NCBI GenBank assembly: GCA_021785195.1
Contig: JAJYGC010000002.1
Location: 86,555-150,554 of the forward strand
DNA length: 64,000 nt
Source of the DNA: Nitrospirota bacterium
GTDB taxonomy: Bacteria > Nitrospirota > Leptospirillia > Leptospirillales > Leptospirillaceae
Direction of reading: 5' to 3'
Shown here: positions 54,568-63,326 of the stretch, piece by piece
Position numbering within the stretch: the stretch's first letter is position 1
Layout of the letters: each line of letters opens with the position of its first letter
Program-made: the position numbers and the translations under genes
The notes under the pieces: model-generated
Told to the model about the DNA's origin: nothing
The model's database searches: none
What the model saw: the letters and a program-made list of their open reading frames with translations, nothing else

Positions 54568-55106
54568 CAGAACTCAACTCCTTTCTGGGCCAGTATTCCC
54601 TTGTCGAAGGGGTGCTTGATCGCTTTCATTTCCGTGACCAGATCCGCTCGCTCAATGAGTTCGGGATGGGCATCCCTTCCCGTAAAGACCAGATGGAGGG
54701 TTGCCGGTTTTTCGTCGAGGAGTTTGTGGATCTGTTCCATGTCAATGTAATGATACCGCATGGCCACGTTGATTTCATCAAAGATGACCATGTGGTACTT
54801 TCCGGACAAGGCCTCTTTGAGTCCGAAGGCAAATGCTTTCTGGGCCACTTCCCGATCCCGGGCAGGATCCTTGGTGTCCCAGGTGAACCCCTCGCCCATC
54901 GGCAAAATGGTGAGAACCCCCTCGAACCGTTTGGCAGCATCCAGCTCTCCATAATGCCATGATCCCTTGATGAACTGGACCATCAACACGGGATATCCGT
55001 ACCCGGCCGCCCGGAATGCCATGCCCAGGGCCGCGGTGGTTTTGCCTTTTCCGTTTCCGGTATGGACGATGACCAGTCCTTTCTGGCTTTCTTCCGGCAG
55101 GGTCAT
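54567..55106 (-). CDS. btuR: Cob(I)alamin/corrinoid adenosyltransferase (CobO/BtuR type)
   Basis: 179 residues. The P-loop HTGNGKGKTTAALGMAFRA at the N-terminus, VQFIKGSWHYGE and VIFDEINVAMRYHYI are all typical of CobO/BtuR. It transfers the adenosyl group from ATP to cobalt, which is also needed before the CobQ step. ATG overlaps the cbiH stop by four bases and the stop shares a base with def, so translation is coupled in this operon. Confidence 0.95.
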   Translation of the reverse strand: MTLPEESQKGLVIVHTGNGKGKTTAALGMAFRAAGYGYPVLMVQFIKGSWHYGELDAAKRFEGVLTILPMGEGFTWDTKDPARDREVAQKAFAFGLKEALSGKYHMVIFDEINVAMRYHYIDMEQIHKLLDEKPATLHLVFTGRDAHPELIERADLVTEMKAIKHPFDKGILAQKGVEF

Positions 55107-55927
55107 GGCGCGGTCCGTTTGGCCAGACGTTCGCCCGTGTGGATGTCGTATTTTCGTTGATAGCCCCTGGGGGTGATCATCCGGTTCTGGAAAATTCGGG
55201 TCTGGGAGTTTCCGACGAGAATGGTGGTCAGCATGCCGATGGGGTGCGTCAACATTTCGGAAAGGTTGGACAGGACAATGGATTCTCCCTCCCGCATGGC
55301 GCTCTTGACGATCCCGACGGGGGTCTCCACAGGGCGGTATTGAAGAAAAATCTCCTGGGCCTCTTCGATCTGACGGACTCTCTTGGAAGACTTCGGGTTG
55401 TAGAGGGCCACCACAAAGTCAGCCTGGGCCGCGGCATGAAGTCGTTTCACGATGACCTCCCAGGGGGTCAGGAGATCGGACAGGCTGATCGACGCGAAGT
55501 CGTGCATGAGAGGGGCTCCGAGAACGGAGGCACAGGCCGAGAGGGCGGTCACTCCCGGAATCACTTCCACGGTGATTTCATTCCCTGTCCATCCCCTGTC
55601 CGAGAGGACTTCGAAGGCCAGTCCGGCCATTCCATATATTCCGACATCTCCACTTGAGACCAGGGCGACAGTCTTTCCCTGGTAGGCCAGATCCACTGCG
55701 AGGGAGGCCCGTTCGATTTCTTCGGTCATTCCGGTCTGGATGATTTCCTTTCCGGTGATCAAGGGTCGAACGAGATCGATGTAGGTCCGGTATCCGATAA
55801 TGCATTCCGCCTCCTCGATCGCTTTCCTGGCCCGAAAGGTAAGGTGTTCTTCCGAGCCTGGCCCGAAGCCGACGAGCAGCAGGGTTCCCCGTGAATGTTG
55901 GGACTGTGGGTTGTTATTTTCTGGCAT
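55103..55927 (-). CDS. cbiH: Precorrin-3B / cobalt-factor III C17-methyltransferase
   Basis: About 274 residues of the tetrapyrrole methylase fold: LLLVGFGPGSEEHLTFRA, YIDLVRPLITGKEI, ALVSSGDVGIYGMAGLAFEV and VVALYNPKSSKR, all typical of CobJ/CbiH. It methylates C17 with ring contraction. ATG 55927 lies 14 bases after the cbiG stop, with AAGGA about 11 bases upstream; the frame to 55993 runs into cbiG and is rejected. No fused Fe-S domain is present. Confidence 0.92.
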   Translation of the reverse strand: MPENNNPQSQHSRGTLLLVGFGPGSEEHLTFRARKAIEEAECIIGYRTYIDLVRPLITGKEIIQTGMTEEIERASLAVDLAYQGKTVALVSSGDVGIYGMAGLAFEVLSDRGWTGNEITVEVIPGVTALSACASVLGAPLMHDFASISLSDLLTPWEVIVKRLHAAAQADFVVALYNPKSSKRVRQIEEAQEIFLQYRPVETPVGIVKSAMREGESIVLSNLSEMLTHPIGMLTTILVGNSQTRIFQNRMITPRGYQRKYDIHTGERLAKRTAP

Positions 55928-55941
55928 CGACTGGATTCCTT

Positions 55942-57087
55942 CTATGTTGTACTGTCGGTGGGTGGGACGGAATCCGACGGTGTCGGGATCCATTCCGCCA
56001 CGGACAGTGTGGCATTTTCTGATTTTGTTTTGGGAACGAGAAGCCGGATTTCTCCTCCCGAAAACGGGGGGTTCTTCCTGAGGGCGAGGAGAGCCGCCGG
56101 TTCTGCGACACCCGGTGTCCCCACATGGGATTCCACCATGCGGGAAGGATTCGGAATCTCCACTGCGGACAGTTCTTCTTTCGTAAAAGTTACCAGGGGC
56201 CTGTCCATCCCCCGGACTGTCTCCAGAATTCCTTCCTCATCACTTTTGAGATCGATTGTGGCAAACCGGAGAATCGAATCCGGGGAGAGACCATACTGAA
56301 TGAAAGTGTCTTCGAGGAGGGTCTGGATTTCCTTCCGGGACGTCCCTCGGTTGCATCCCAGCCCGACGGTCAGTGTGCGGGGACGGATGATGACATGGAC
56401 AGGGAGAGTTGTTGTCCTCGGTTCGATGCGCGTTGAAATCAGGACCGCCGCCCGGGCGGCGGGGAGGGGATCCGGCCAATCCTCATGGGAGAGGATATTG
56501 GGTTTCAGGGTTCCGGAGAGGGAGGGAATCGGGATCCGTTCCGGATTCAGGATGAGGACTTTATCGCCGTCCACGATGGCAGAGCTGACCCGTTTCAGGA
56601 GTTCGAAGGGCACCAGATCGGCTTCAATTTCTTTTGCCATCAGGTCTGGAGCGATCGTTCCCGTCACGTCTGTTCCGGTCGTGATCACCGGGATGGCCCC
56701 GAGAACGTCAGCGACCTCCCTTGCCAGCTGGTTGGCTCCCCCGAGATGGCCGGAAAGGAGACTGATGGCGAATTTTCCAGAGACGTCGGTCACGACGATT
56801 CCCGGATCATATTTCTTGTCCTGAATCAGCGGTGCAATGGTTCGTACGACGATTCCCAGGGCCATGATCAGAACAATTCCGTCGTATCGGGTGAAGAGAT
56901 CCGGCAGGAGGTTCTTGACGACTCCATCGAACGGGAGGATGCCGGGATCGTCGGGATCCGCGTACCGTTCTGAGACATAGAGGTCAGCGCCAAGGGAGTC
57001 CTTGAGCTTGCGTGCCAGCCCGAGTCCGGGCTTGGTGATGGTGACAATGACCCGGCGTTCTTCGGGCTGGGGGGACGGGATCATCAT
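55942..57087 (-). CDS. cbiG: Cobalt-precorrin-5A hydrolase
   Basis: 381 residues. CbiG blocks visible are VLIMALGIVVRTIAPLI, DVSGKFAISLLSGHLGGAN and GTDVTGTIAPDLMAKE in the N-terminal and central parts. In the C-terminal CbiG/CobE domain TVGLGCNRGTSRKEI and VGTPGVAEPAAL are present. It opens the delta-lactone of the ring-contracted intermediate and releases acetaldehyde, a step specific to the anaerobic pathway. The start ATGATGATC overlaps the cbiT stop. Confidence 0.94.
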   Translation of the reverse strand: MMIPSPQPEERRVIVTITKPGLGLARKLKDSLGADLYVSERYADPDDPGILPFDGVVKNLLPDLFTRYDGIVLIMALGIVVRTIAPLIQDKKYDPGIVVTDVSGKFAISLLSGHLGGANQLAREVADVLGAIPVITTGTDVTGTIAPDLMAKEIEADLVPFELLKRVSSAIVDGDKVLILNPERIPIPSLSGTLKPNILSHEDWPDPLPAARAAVLISTRIEPRTTTLPVHVIIRPRTLTVGLGCNRGTSRKEIQTLLEDTFIQYGLSPDSILRFATIDLKSDEEGILETVRGMDRPLVTFTKEELSAVEIPNPSRMVESHVGTPGVAEPAALLALRKNPPFSGGEIRLLVPKTKSENATLSVAEWIPTPSDSVPPTDSTT

Positions 57088-57701
57088 TTTTCGGTCTCCG
57101 TCCCGGTCATTTTGGATAGATCAAGACTCATGATCCATACAGGATTCAATGCTTCGATCCGGTGAAGGCCAATCAGGGGCTTTCCCCTTCCGATCTGGAC
57201 TTGGCAGAGGTCCGGCTCGATTTTCATGGCCCGGGCCCAGGAAAGCGCTTCTGCGATATTTTCAAAGGTGGCGAGGTTCAGGACGATGATCCCGTCGGAA
57301 GGTAGGACAGACCGGGCATGGTCGAGCAGTGGGGCCATTTTTCCTCCGGATCCACCAATGAAGACCCGGTCTGGTTTCGGTGATGCCGGAAGGAGTTCCG
57401 GTGCCTTTCCGTGAATGGGGTGAAAGCGGGATGCCACACCGAAGGTCTCGATATTCTTGAGGAGGCAATCGTAGTCTTCCTTGTCCTTTTCGATCGCGAC
57501 GACGGTGAGGTCCCCCACAAGGCGGGCCGCTTCGATTCCGACCGATCCCGAGCCGGCTCCGATATCCCAGAGAACCTGGCCTGGCCCAAGGTTGAGTTTT
57601 GACAGGGACAAAACACGGATTTCTGATTTTGTAATGAGCCCTTTTCTGGGAACCGTAAACAGAAACTGATCGTCGGGGATGCCAAACATTGGAAATTTCA
57701 T
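57084..57701 (-). CDS. cbiT: Cobalt-precorrin-6B C15-methyltransferase (decarboxylating)
   Basis: 205 residues. N-terminal GIPDDQF and TKSEIRVLSLSKL are typical of CbiT, followed by the SAM motif LWDIGAGSGSVGIEAARL and VFIGGSGG. It methylates C15 and removes the ring C acetate carboxyl. In some organisms CbiT and CbiE are fused (CobL); here they are separate neighbouring genes, with cbiE 11 bases upstream. Start ATG 57701. Confidence 0.94.
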   Translation of the reverse strand: MKFPMFGIPDDQFLFTVPRKGLITKSEIRVLSLSKLNLGPGQVLWDIGAGSGSVGIEAARLVGDLTVVAIEKDKEDYDCLLKNIETFGVASRFHPIHGKAPELLPASPKPDRVFIGGSGGKMAPLLDHARSVLPSDGIIVLNLATFENIAEALSWARAMKIEPDLCQVQIGRGKPLIGLHRIEALNPVWIMSLDLSKMTGTETEK

Positions 57702-57712
57702 CGGGTGCTACC

Positions 57713-58402
57713 TCATGCCTCTAGTGTCATGATGACAATATTCAGTGCTGAAAATACCGTTGACCTGATTGTTTCAAGCGCGTCAGGAAGGAACATCGAC
57801 ACATTTTCGCCGGGGAGGCCGATATTCTCAACTACCCAGAATCCCGAAGGCACTCTCTTGGTCTCGGAAAGGAGGTCAAGGATGGAGGACGGTCCTCCCG
57901 GACCGCTGGTATAGAATGCCAGGAGACCGCTACCCTCCAGGAGGGGAATGATGGTCTGTGCATTCCGGCTGTGGATCGATCCGACACGGGCCTGTTCCCA
58001 AGGCATTCCCAGAAGGGAAAAGGCGCGCTGGACCAGGGTGGTGGCCGGAAAGAAACGCAGGGTTCCCGGGTCGAGCTCCTTGAGAAGGCGTGTTCCGATC
58101 CCATAGTACAACGGATCTCCGGAGGCCAGGATGATTGCATGGCCTTTCCCCCTCTTGCCTTCCCTGAAAGACATTTCGAATCCTCTCAGGCGTTGGATCA
58201 GGGCTGATAGATCGGAGCGGATCTCAAAACGTTCGACCGAGTCGGGAAGGGGTCCGGTCAGCGCTTCAAGGTGCCGGGCCCCTCCTGCCAGTACCCGGCA
58301 TGTTTTAAAGGATTCGATGAATCGGGGGTCGCGGGTGTCGAGCCCCTCTGGCTCCATTCCGATCACCAGAATCGGGGGTTCAGGGTGTTTGTGCATACCC
58401 AA
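57713..58402 (-). CDS. cbiE: Cobalt-precorrin-7 C5-methyltransferase
   Basis: 229 residues of the tetrapyrrole methylase family with ILVIGMEPEGLD at the N-terminus, VLAGGARHLEAL, AIILASGDPLYYGIGTRLLKEL and SIHSRN, as in CbiE. It methylates C5. The start may be TTG 58402, which has AAGGG at proper spacing, or ATG 58396 two codons later. Its beginning overlaps the end of cbiD by about 20 bases. Confidence 0.92.
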   Translation of the reverse strand: MGMHKHPEPPILVIGMEPEGLDTRDPRFIESFKTCRVLAGGARHLEALTGPLPDSVERFEIRSDLSALIQRLRGFEMSFREGKRGKGHAIILASGDPLYYGIGTRLLKELDPGTLRFFPATTLVQRAFSLLGMPWEQARVGSIHSRNAQTIIPLLEGSGLLAFYTSGPGGPSSILDLLSETKRVPSGFWVVENIGLPGENVSMFLPDALETIRSTVFSALNIVIMTLEA

Positions 58403-59582
58403 TCTTTTTTCCCTTGAAGTCGGTCAGAAGGACACCGATCGATGGAGGATGTCTGGAAATATGTGAAAGATGGTAAAGGATCCGGTCGCAAATGGCCTGG
58501 AAAAAATCCGGAAAGTTGGCTTCAGCAGCGATTTCTCCTGCATGACGGGCAGTATTGGCCCCCCGGATGGCTTCCACAAGAGATTCGGGGGCTCCGGCTT
58601 CCCGGGCCAGTCCTGAGAGGAATTCGAAGTCTACTTGTGAACCGGCAGCATGGGTCTGGGTCACTCCAGTGGCCAGCTTGGAAAATTTTCCCATGAGGCC
58701 GGCCATGATGATCATCTTCACGGGACGCTTTCCGGCTTCCCGGATTGAAAATCCGGAAAAATCCCCGATCTGGATGAAAGCTTCTTCGGAAAACTCCGGA
58801 AATATGGCCTGGGCAAACTTTTCACTCTGGCCCCCTGTCGTCAGCACCAGGGTATCGATTCCCCGTGCGAGCGCAACATCCATGGCCTGAGTGATGCTGG
58901 CTCGATAAGCGGCCGTGCTGAAAGGAACCACGATTCCCTTGGTTCCGAGAATGGACAGGCCCTCCAGAATCCCCAGACGGCTGTTGAGTGTCTGCTTGGA
59001 GAGTTCTTCGCCGTTCGGGATGGAGACCGTCACCTCCAGTCCTGCCTGTTGCCAGCCGAACCGGGGGAAGGCCCAATCCAGAATGTCTTTCTTCAGCGAC
59101 TGGAATTCCAGTTCCATGGATCGTCGCGGGACGGGATTGATGGCTGGTTCCCCGACAGCCATTCCAAGCCCGGGTTTTGAAATCCACCCGACACCGGGCC
59201 CACGATGGAAACGAACCCCGTCCGTCGGGACCAGCTTGATGGTCGTGATGATTTCCGCACCGTGGGTACAGTCCGGGTCGTCCCCTCCGTCCTTGATGAT
59301 GGATGCCATGGCGGCTGTCGGATCATCGGCATCCAGTGAGGAACGATGGAGGACAAACCTGGCTTTGCGTCCGATCGGCAAGAGTACTTCGACCGATTCC
59401 TGTGCCCGATTTTCCAAAAGACTCCTGAGACAGGCCTTGACCCCCGCCTGTGCGCAGGCCCCCGTCGTGAAACCGGTCCTCATTTTCTTTCGGTCCGTTG
59501 GCGAATCCAATCCTGTGTCTCCGAGCCTCTTCCCATGCCGAATCATCGTGTGGTGGGATCTGGTGTCCAGACCCTTTGACAA
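58380..59582 (-). CDS. cbiD: Cobalt-precorrin-5B C1-methyltransferase
   Basis: 400 residues from TTG 59582, which has AGGAG about 14 bases upstream. The conserved start of the fold, MRTGFTTGACAQAGVKACL, begins at residue 34, so ATG 59483 is a possible shorter start. Further CbiD blocks are PNGEELSKQTLNSRLGI, GIVVPFSTAAYRASI and LVLTTGGQSEK. It is specific to the anaerobic pathway. First gene of the seven-gene minus-strand operon cbiD-E-T-G-H-btuR-def. Confidence 0.92.
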   Translation of the reverse strand: MSKGLDTRSHHTMIRHGKRLGDTGLDSPTDRKKMRTGFTTGACAQAGVKACLRSLLENRAQESVEVLLPIGRKARFVLHRSSLDADDPTAAMASIIKDGGDDPDCTHGAEIITTIKLVPTDGVRFHRGPGVGWISKPGLGMAVGEPAINPVPRRSMELEFQSLKKDILDWAFPRFGWQQAGLEVTVSIPNGEELSKQTLNSRLGILEGLSILGTKGIVVPFSTAAYRASITQAMDVALARGIDTLVLTTGGQSEKFAQAIFPEFSEEAFIQIGDFSGFSIREAGKRPVKMIIMAGLMGKFSKLATGVTQTHAAGSQVDFEFLSGLAREAGAPESLVEAIRGANTARHAGEIAAEANFPDFFQAICDRILYHLSHISRHPPSIGVLLTDFKGKKIGYAQTP

Positions 59583-59627
59583 GACAGAAACGAGATCTCC
59601 TATCCTAGTCCGAATCTTTCTGGCTCT

Positions 59628-60422
59628 TCAAGGGAACATTCCGTCTGGAGGCCATGCGAGCCGAATTTTTTTTCTGTTTCCGGGTAAAACGGAACCCCAG
59701 TCCGGGTAGTGTGGGAAAGCGGAGAGCGTTGACCGGACTTTCCGGTAATCCTCCATATTCTGTTCCACCTGACTCCAGAATTCTTTCGAATGGTTGGGGT
59801 GACGGATATGGACAAGCTCGTGGAGAATCAAGTAGCGGATACATTCGTCCGGGTGGCTCATCAGGAACCAGGAAACGGAAAGCCGGCCTTTCCGGGACAT
59901 GCTTCCCCACTGGGAACGGGTTGTCCGGATCGATACCTCAGCGGGGGAAAGTCCCGTTCTCTTGACCCAGAAATCAAGTTCTGACAGGATGCGGGAGGAC
60001 AACCAGCAAAACATCCATGCCCGAATTTCCTCCTGAAATTCCCGGAGTTCTGGAACCGGTCCCGCAAGGATGAGGCAATTTCTGGAGGGATCGTGGCGGA
60101 GACACTGCTGATCCTGTTCAACCCAGTGGAGAAAAAGGGGTTTTCCTCCAATCCGGATGGAATCCAGATGGCTTTCATTTCCAAGGACGGGGGGAGCCTG
60201 CAGGAACTGTTTGTACCGTTCCCGGGCGATCTTCCGGCGGAGGATCCATCTCCTGTGCCGGTTCAGGATCCGGGAGGCTTCGGCCATGGATGTTCCACGT
60301 GGAACGTTCAAGAGGGGCAATTCCTGATCCCACCGGATGGAATATGAACGGAGACTGGGGGTCGTGTGGATCACGACTGGCTGGATTGTGCCATCTGGCA
60401 ATGTGAGGGAATGGATGGACAT
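59628..60422 (-). CDS. YgjP-like zinc metal-dependent hydrolase (DUF45)
   Basis: 264 residues. The zinc motif HELVHIRHPNHSKEFW (H-E-x-x-H plus downstream His) near residue 200 and SIRTTRSQWGSMSRKGRLS before it are the signature of the YgjP/DUF45 M48-like family, often found near restriction systems or stand-alone. Actual substrate unknown. The first 90 residues follow the family, with SYSIRWDQELPLLNVPRG. ATG 60422 is divergent from rplI and lies upstream of the cbiD operon on the same strand, 45 bases away. Confidence 0.9.
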   Translation of the reverse strand: MSIHSLTLPDGTIQPVVIHTTPSLRSYSIRWDQELPLLNVPRGTSMAEASRILNRHRRWILRRKIARERYKQFLQAPPVLGNESHLDSIRIGGKPLFLHWVEQDQQCLRHDPSRNCLILAGPVPELREFQEEIRAWMFCWLSSRILSELDFWVKRTGLSPAEVSIRTTRSQWGSMSRKGRLSVSWFLMSHPDECIRYLILHELVHIRHPNHSKEFWSQVEQNMEDYRKVRSTLSAFPHYPDWGSVLPGNRKKIRLAWPPDGMFP

Positions 60423-60464
60423 GCTCTAAAACCTGCCTTTTTTTGATGGATGAGTCAAGGTTTA

Positions 60465-60492
60465 TTGACGTAACGTGAGGGGATCTGATAAT
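60465..60492 (+). promoter_or_regulatory. Sigma-70-type promoter for rplI
   Basis: TTGACG at 60465-60470 and GATAAT at 60487-60492 are separated by 16 bases, 29 bases before the rplI start codon at 60521. One of the best consensus matches in the window. Confidence 0.6.
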
Positions 60493-60520
60493 CTCCGTGG
60501 GTTCTGGATAAGGAGGTAAC

Positions 60521-60973
60521 ATGAGCAAGGTTTCAGTGATTTTAAAAGAAGATGTTGAAAAATTGGGTCAGGCTGGGGACCTCGTGCAGGTTTCCCGTGG
60601 TTTCGCGCGTAATTATCTCATTCCCCGATGCATCGGAGTTGAGGCAGACAGCCAGAATCTGGCTCTCGTCGAACAACAGAAAAAGCTTGCCAGGGAGCGT
60701 GCGGAGAAAATGCGCAAGGTTCTCCAGGAACTGTCGGAGCGACTCGCATCCCTCGAACTTTCCCTTGCGGTCAAGGTTGGAGACAACCAGAAAATGTTTG
60801 GGTCCGTGACTGCCCACGACATCGCGGAAGCCCTGTCCAAGCAAGGAATCTCCCTTGACAAGAAGCAGATTCATCTTGAGAAACCCATTCGCGAGATCGG
60901 GACCTTTGAAGTGGAAATCCGTCTTTCGGATGGAGTCCGGACCAAGACCGTCCTGAACGTTCATCCCGAATAA
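60521..60973 (+). CDS. rplI: 50S ribosomal protein L9
   Basis: 150 residues. The N-terminal rRNA-binding domain shows VILKEDVEKLGQAGDLVQVS and GFARNYLIPR; a long connecting helix and the C-terminal domain (FGSVTAHDIAEALSKQG) follow. The start ATG has a strong AAGGAGG. L9 is usually beside rpsF-rpsR, but here it stands alone before the rpmH cluster. Confidence 0.97.
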   Translation: MSKVSVILKEDVEKLGQAGDLVQVSRGFARNYLIPRCIGVEADSQNLALVEQQKKLARERAEKMRKVLQELSERLASLELSLAVKVGDNQKMFGSVTAHDIAEALSKQGISLDKKQIHLEKPIREIGTFEVEIRLSDGVRTKTVLNVHPE

Positions 60974-60982
60974 GGCCAAACA

Positions 60983-61017
60983 CCGATGATTGATGACGGT
61001 CCAAAAGCTGTCATCGG
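60983..61017 (+). terminator. Hairpin between rplI and rpmH with two alternative pairings
   Basis: CCGATGA (60983-60989) can pair with TCATCGG (61011-61017), or GATGAC (60992-60997) with GTCATC (61010-61015). Both are perfect and exclude each other. A partly T-rich tract follows at 61030-61047. It may terminate rplI or attenuate read-through into rpmH. Confidence 0.45.
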
Positions 61018-61055
61018 GGTTCGTATAGTACTTTTATTTTCTTATTGGAGTCAGA

Positions 61056-61190
61056 ATGTCTATTACGTTTAAGCCGAGCAATCTACGCCGGAAACGCACA
61101 CACGGATTTCTGAAAAGGATGTCGACTCCGCAAGGGCGTGCCGTCATCAAGAGGCGTCGAGCCAAGGGTCGTCATCGCTTGACCGTCTGA
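61056..61190 (+). CDS. rpmH: 50S ribosomal protein L34
   Basis: 44 residues. The sequence begins [19 protein letters not shown] and contains the L34 signature [10 protein letters not shown], with a very basic C-terminus ([12 protein letters not shown]). GGAG lies six bases before the ATG. It is the first gene of the classic rpmH-rnpA-yidD-yidC-mnmE order. dnaA, which often flanks rpmH, is absent on this side. Confidence 0.97.
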   Translation: MSITFKPSNLRRKRTHGFLKRMSTPQGRAVIKRRRAKGRHRLTV

Positions 61191-61209
61191 TCAGGAACAG
61201 AAGGCTTCG

Positions 61210-61545
61210 TTGAAATGGGTTCCGCTGACCAGATCCCAGATACAGGATCTCATCAATTTGCCGGCACAGAAAATTTCCCTTCCGGAATGTGTCATTTTCT
61301 ATAAGCCCCAACCAGAATTAAGGGTCTCGATCCTTGTGGGCCGGAAGCTTGGCAAGGCCCATGATCGAAACCGGATGCGCCGCCGTCTCAGGGAGGCAGT
61401 GAGACTGTCCTGCTCTCTTGAAACCGGGTTCTGGATCATCATGGGCCGGAAATCGTCGTGCGATACCCTCTTCAACAAACTTCTGTCCAATGTCCGGGAG
61501 GGGATTTCAAAAGCGAAGGCATGGGAAGCACAATTTCCTCATTGA
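61210..61545 (+). CDS. rnpA: Ribonuclease P protein component
   Basis: 111 residues. The RNA-binding RNR motif [13 protein letters not shown] is present, with [16 protein letters not shown] before it. It assists the RNase P RNA in tRNA 5' processing. The start is TTG 61210 with AAGG six bases upstream. It overlaps the start of yidD by 25 bases, as in many genomes. Confidence 0.93.
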   Translation: MKWVPLTRSQIQDLINLPAQKISLPECVIFYKPQPELRVSILVGRKLGKAHDRNRMRRRLREAVRLSCSLETGFWIIMGRKSSCDTLFNKLLSNVREGISKAKAWEAQFPH

Positions 61546-61727
61546 TCAGGAGCTATCAGCGGTGGATTTCTCCTTTTCTTCCACCAGCCTGTCGCTTTTC
61601 GCCGACGTGTTCCGAATATGTTCGTTTGTCATTTCTGAAATACCCGTTCTGGACAGCGATCAGGAAGTCCGGGAGACGGATCCTGAAATGTCACCCGTTT
61701 CATCCGGGGGGAATGGATCCTCCGTGA
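61521..61727 (+). CDS. yidD: Membrane protein insertion efficiency factor YidD
   Basis: 68 residues from ATG 61521. The three conserved cysteines and YidD motifs are seen: [16 protein letters not shown], then PTCSEYVRL, then [12 protein letters not shown]. It lies between rnpA (overlap 25 bases) and yidC, its usual place. The longer in-frame extension to 61458 is inside rnpA and not real. Confidence 0.93.
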   Translation: MGSTISSLIRSYQRWISPFLPPACRFSPTCSEYVRLSFLKYPFWTAIRKSGRRILKCHPFHPGGMDPP

Positions 61728-61774
61728 GCGCCTGAAACCAAACATCCTGAAATTCCTGAAAGGCCCATACGGTT

Positions 61775-63310
61775 ATGTGGAAGCGATTACTTCCGATTGC
61801 CCTGATTGTTATTTCCTTTAACCTGATTCTCTACTATTTCTGGGGTCCCCAGAAACATGAACAGCAGTCGGTTGCCGGAAAGCAGTCCCTGTCCGCACTC
61901 TCGCTTCCCATGGTCAATGATCTTTATGACCGGACCCTGAAACTCGAGAACAAGGATGTTGAATGGGTCATTTCAATGAAGACGGGCCAAATATCCGGCT
62001 GGACCCTCAAGGATTATCATCATTCCTCCAATCATCAGCCCCTATCGCTGCTCACGACAAAACCGGGCTATGCCGGGATGGGTCTTTTCTCAAGGGATTC
62101 CGGCACCCTGGTGTCCTTGCAGCCCACTGCCATCCTCTGGAATGGCGCACCCGTTTCTTCGTTAGCTCTGAACGTTCCCTCCCAGGGCGGTGAGATTCTG
62201 GAGCGATTTGTTGTTTCCGGCCACCCCGTCAGTCTCAATTACCGGTTTTCTCCCGAAGGCTATCTGGTTCATTCCCATGTCGATAATCCGGATCATGTGA
62301 ATCTTGTATTCGGTTCGGGGGTGAGTTTTGGAGTGTCGAAGATCACCCAGATCTACGGAATGGAGTTTCAGGGTCCGGTCTATCGAATTTCCAAGAAATT
62401 CCAAGAAGTGAAGAAGGATGGTTCCCTTTTTTTTGAATCTGCCGTCAAATGGGTCGGGAATGAGGATAAGTATTTCATTGGCTATGTATCGCCCCGTTCT
62501 CCTGGAATTGCCACAGAGATCCGGAAGAGTGGTTCCGACAGCTGGTTTCAGCTTATTTCAAAAGACAACATGGATTTTCTTCTGGTGGGAGAGCCCAAAC
62601 GATATGAATTGCTCAAGAAACAGGACGATGGCCTGATTGATACGATTGATTTCGGCTGGTTCATGTTCGGTCGGATCCTGCTGATCAGTTTCTTGGCGAA
62701 ACCCATTTTCCTCTTGATGGCCTATCTCCATTCCATTGCCCACAATTACGGGATCGCCATCATTTTGGTCACGATTCTGATCAAGATCATCTTTTCCCCT
62801 TTGGCCTACATGAGCTATAAAAGCATTCACGAGATGCAGACCCTTCAGCCCGAGATCAAGAAACTCCAGGCCAAGTTCAAGGATGACAAGGCTGCGCTGA
62901 ATCAGGCCATGATGGAGCTATACAAGGAGCGCCGGGTCAATCCGCTCGGGGGGTGCCTTCCGATGCTGGTCCAGATTCCTGTTTTTGTGGCCCTTTACAA
63001 CATTTTGAACAATACCGTCGAATTGCGCCAGGCCCCGTTTGTCCTTTGGATTCACGACCTTTCGATCAAGGATCCTTATTATGTCCTGCCGATCGTTATG
63101 GGTGTGACCATGATTCTCCAGTATAAACTGAACCCTTCCTCTCCCGACCCGGTTCAGCAGAAGGTCATGATGTTCGTTCCTGTCGTGATGACGTTCTTTT
63201 TTCTGAATTTCCCTGCCGGTCTGGTTTTGTATTGGCTTGTGAACAATGTTCTGACGATTGGACAGCAATATTTGACTGTCAATTACCTGTTGAAGGCAAA
63301 GAAGACCTAG
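61775..63310 (+). CDS. yidC: Membrane protein insertase YidC
   Basis: 511 residues. An N-terminal membrane helix (LLPIALIVISFNLILYYF) precedes a periplasmic beta-domain up to about residue 300. The conserved insertase core follows (YGIAIILVTILIKIIFSPLAY, NPLGGCLPMLVQIPVFVALY) with five helices and a basic C-terminus. It inserts membrane proteins with or without SecYEG. ATG start; follows yidD by 47 bases. Confidence 0.97.
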   Translation: MWKRLLPIALIVISFNLILYYFWGPQKHEQQSVAGKQSLSALSLPMVNDLYDRTLKLENKDVEWVISMKTGQISGWTLKDYHHSSNHQPLSLLTTKPGYAGMGLFSRDSGTLVSLQPTAILWNGAPVSSLALNVPSQGGEILERFVVSGHPVSLNYRFSPEGYLVHSHVDNPDHVNLVFGSGVSFGVSKITQIYGMEFQGPVYRISKKFQEVKKDGSLFFESAVKWVGNEDKYFIGYVSPRSPGIATEIRKSGSDSWFQLISKDNMDFLLVGEPKRYELLKKQDDGLIDTIDFGWFMFGRILLISFLAKPIFLLMAYLHSIAHNYGIAIILVTILIKIIFSPLAYMSYKSIHEMQTLQPEIKKLQAKFKDDKAALNQAMMELYKERRVNPLGGCLPMLVQIPVFVALYNILNNTVELRQAPFVLWIHDLSIKDPYYVLPIVMGVTMILQYKLNPSSPDPVQQKVMMFVPVVMTFFFLNFPAGLVLYWLVNNVLTIGQQYLTVNYLLKAKKT

Positions 63311-63326
63311 AACTGGGGTGGCCTTT

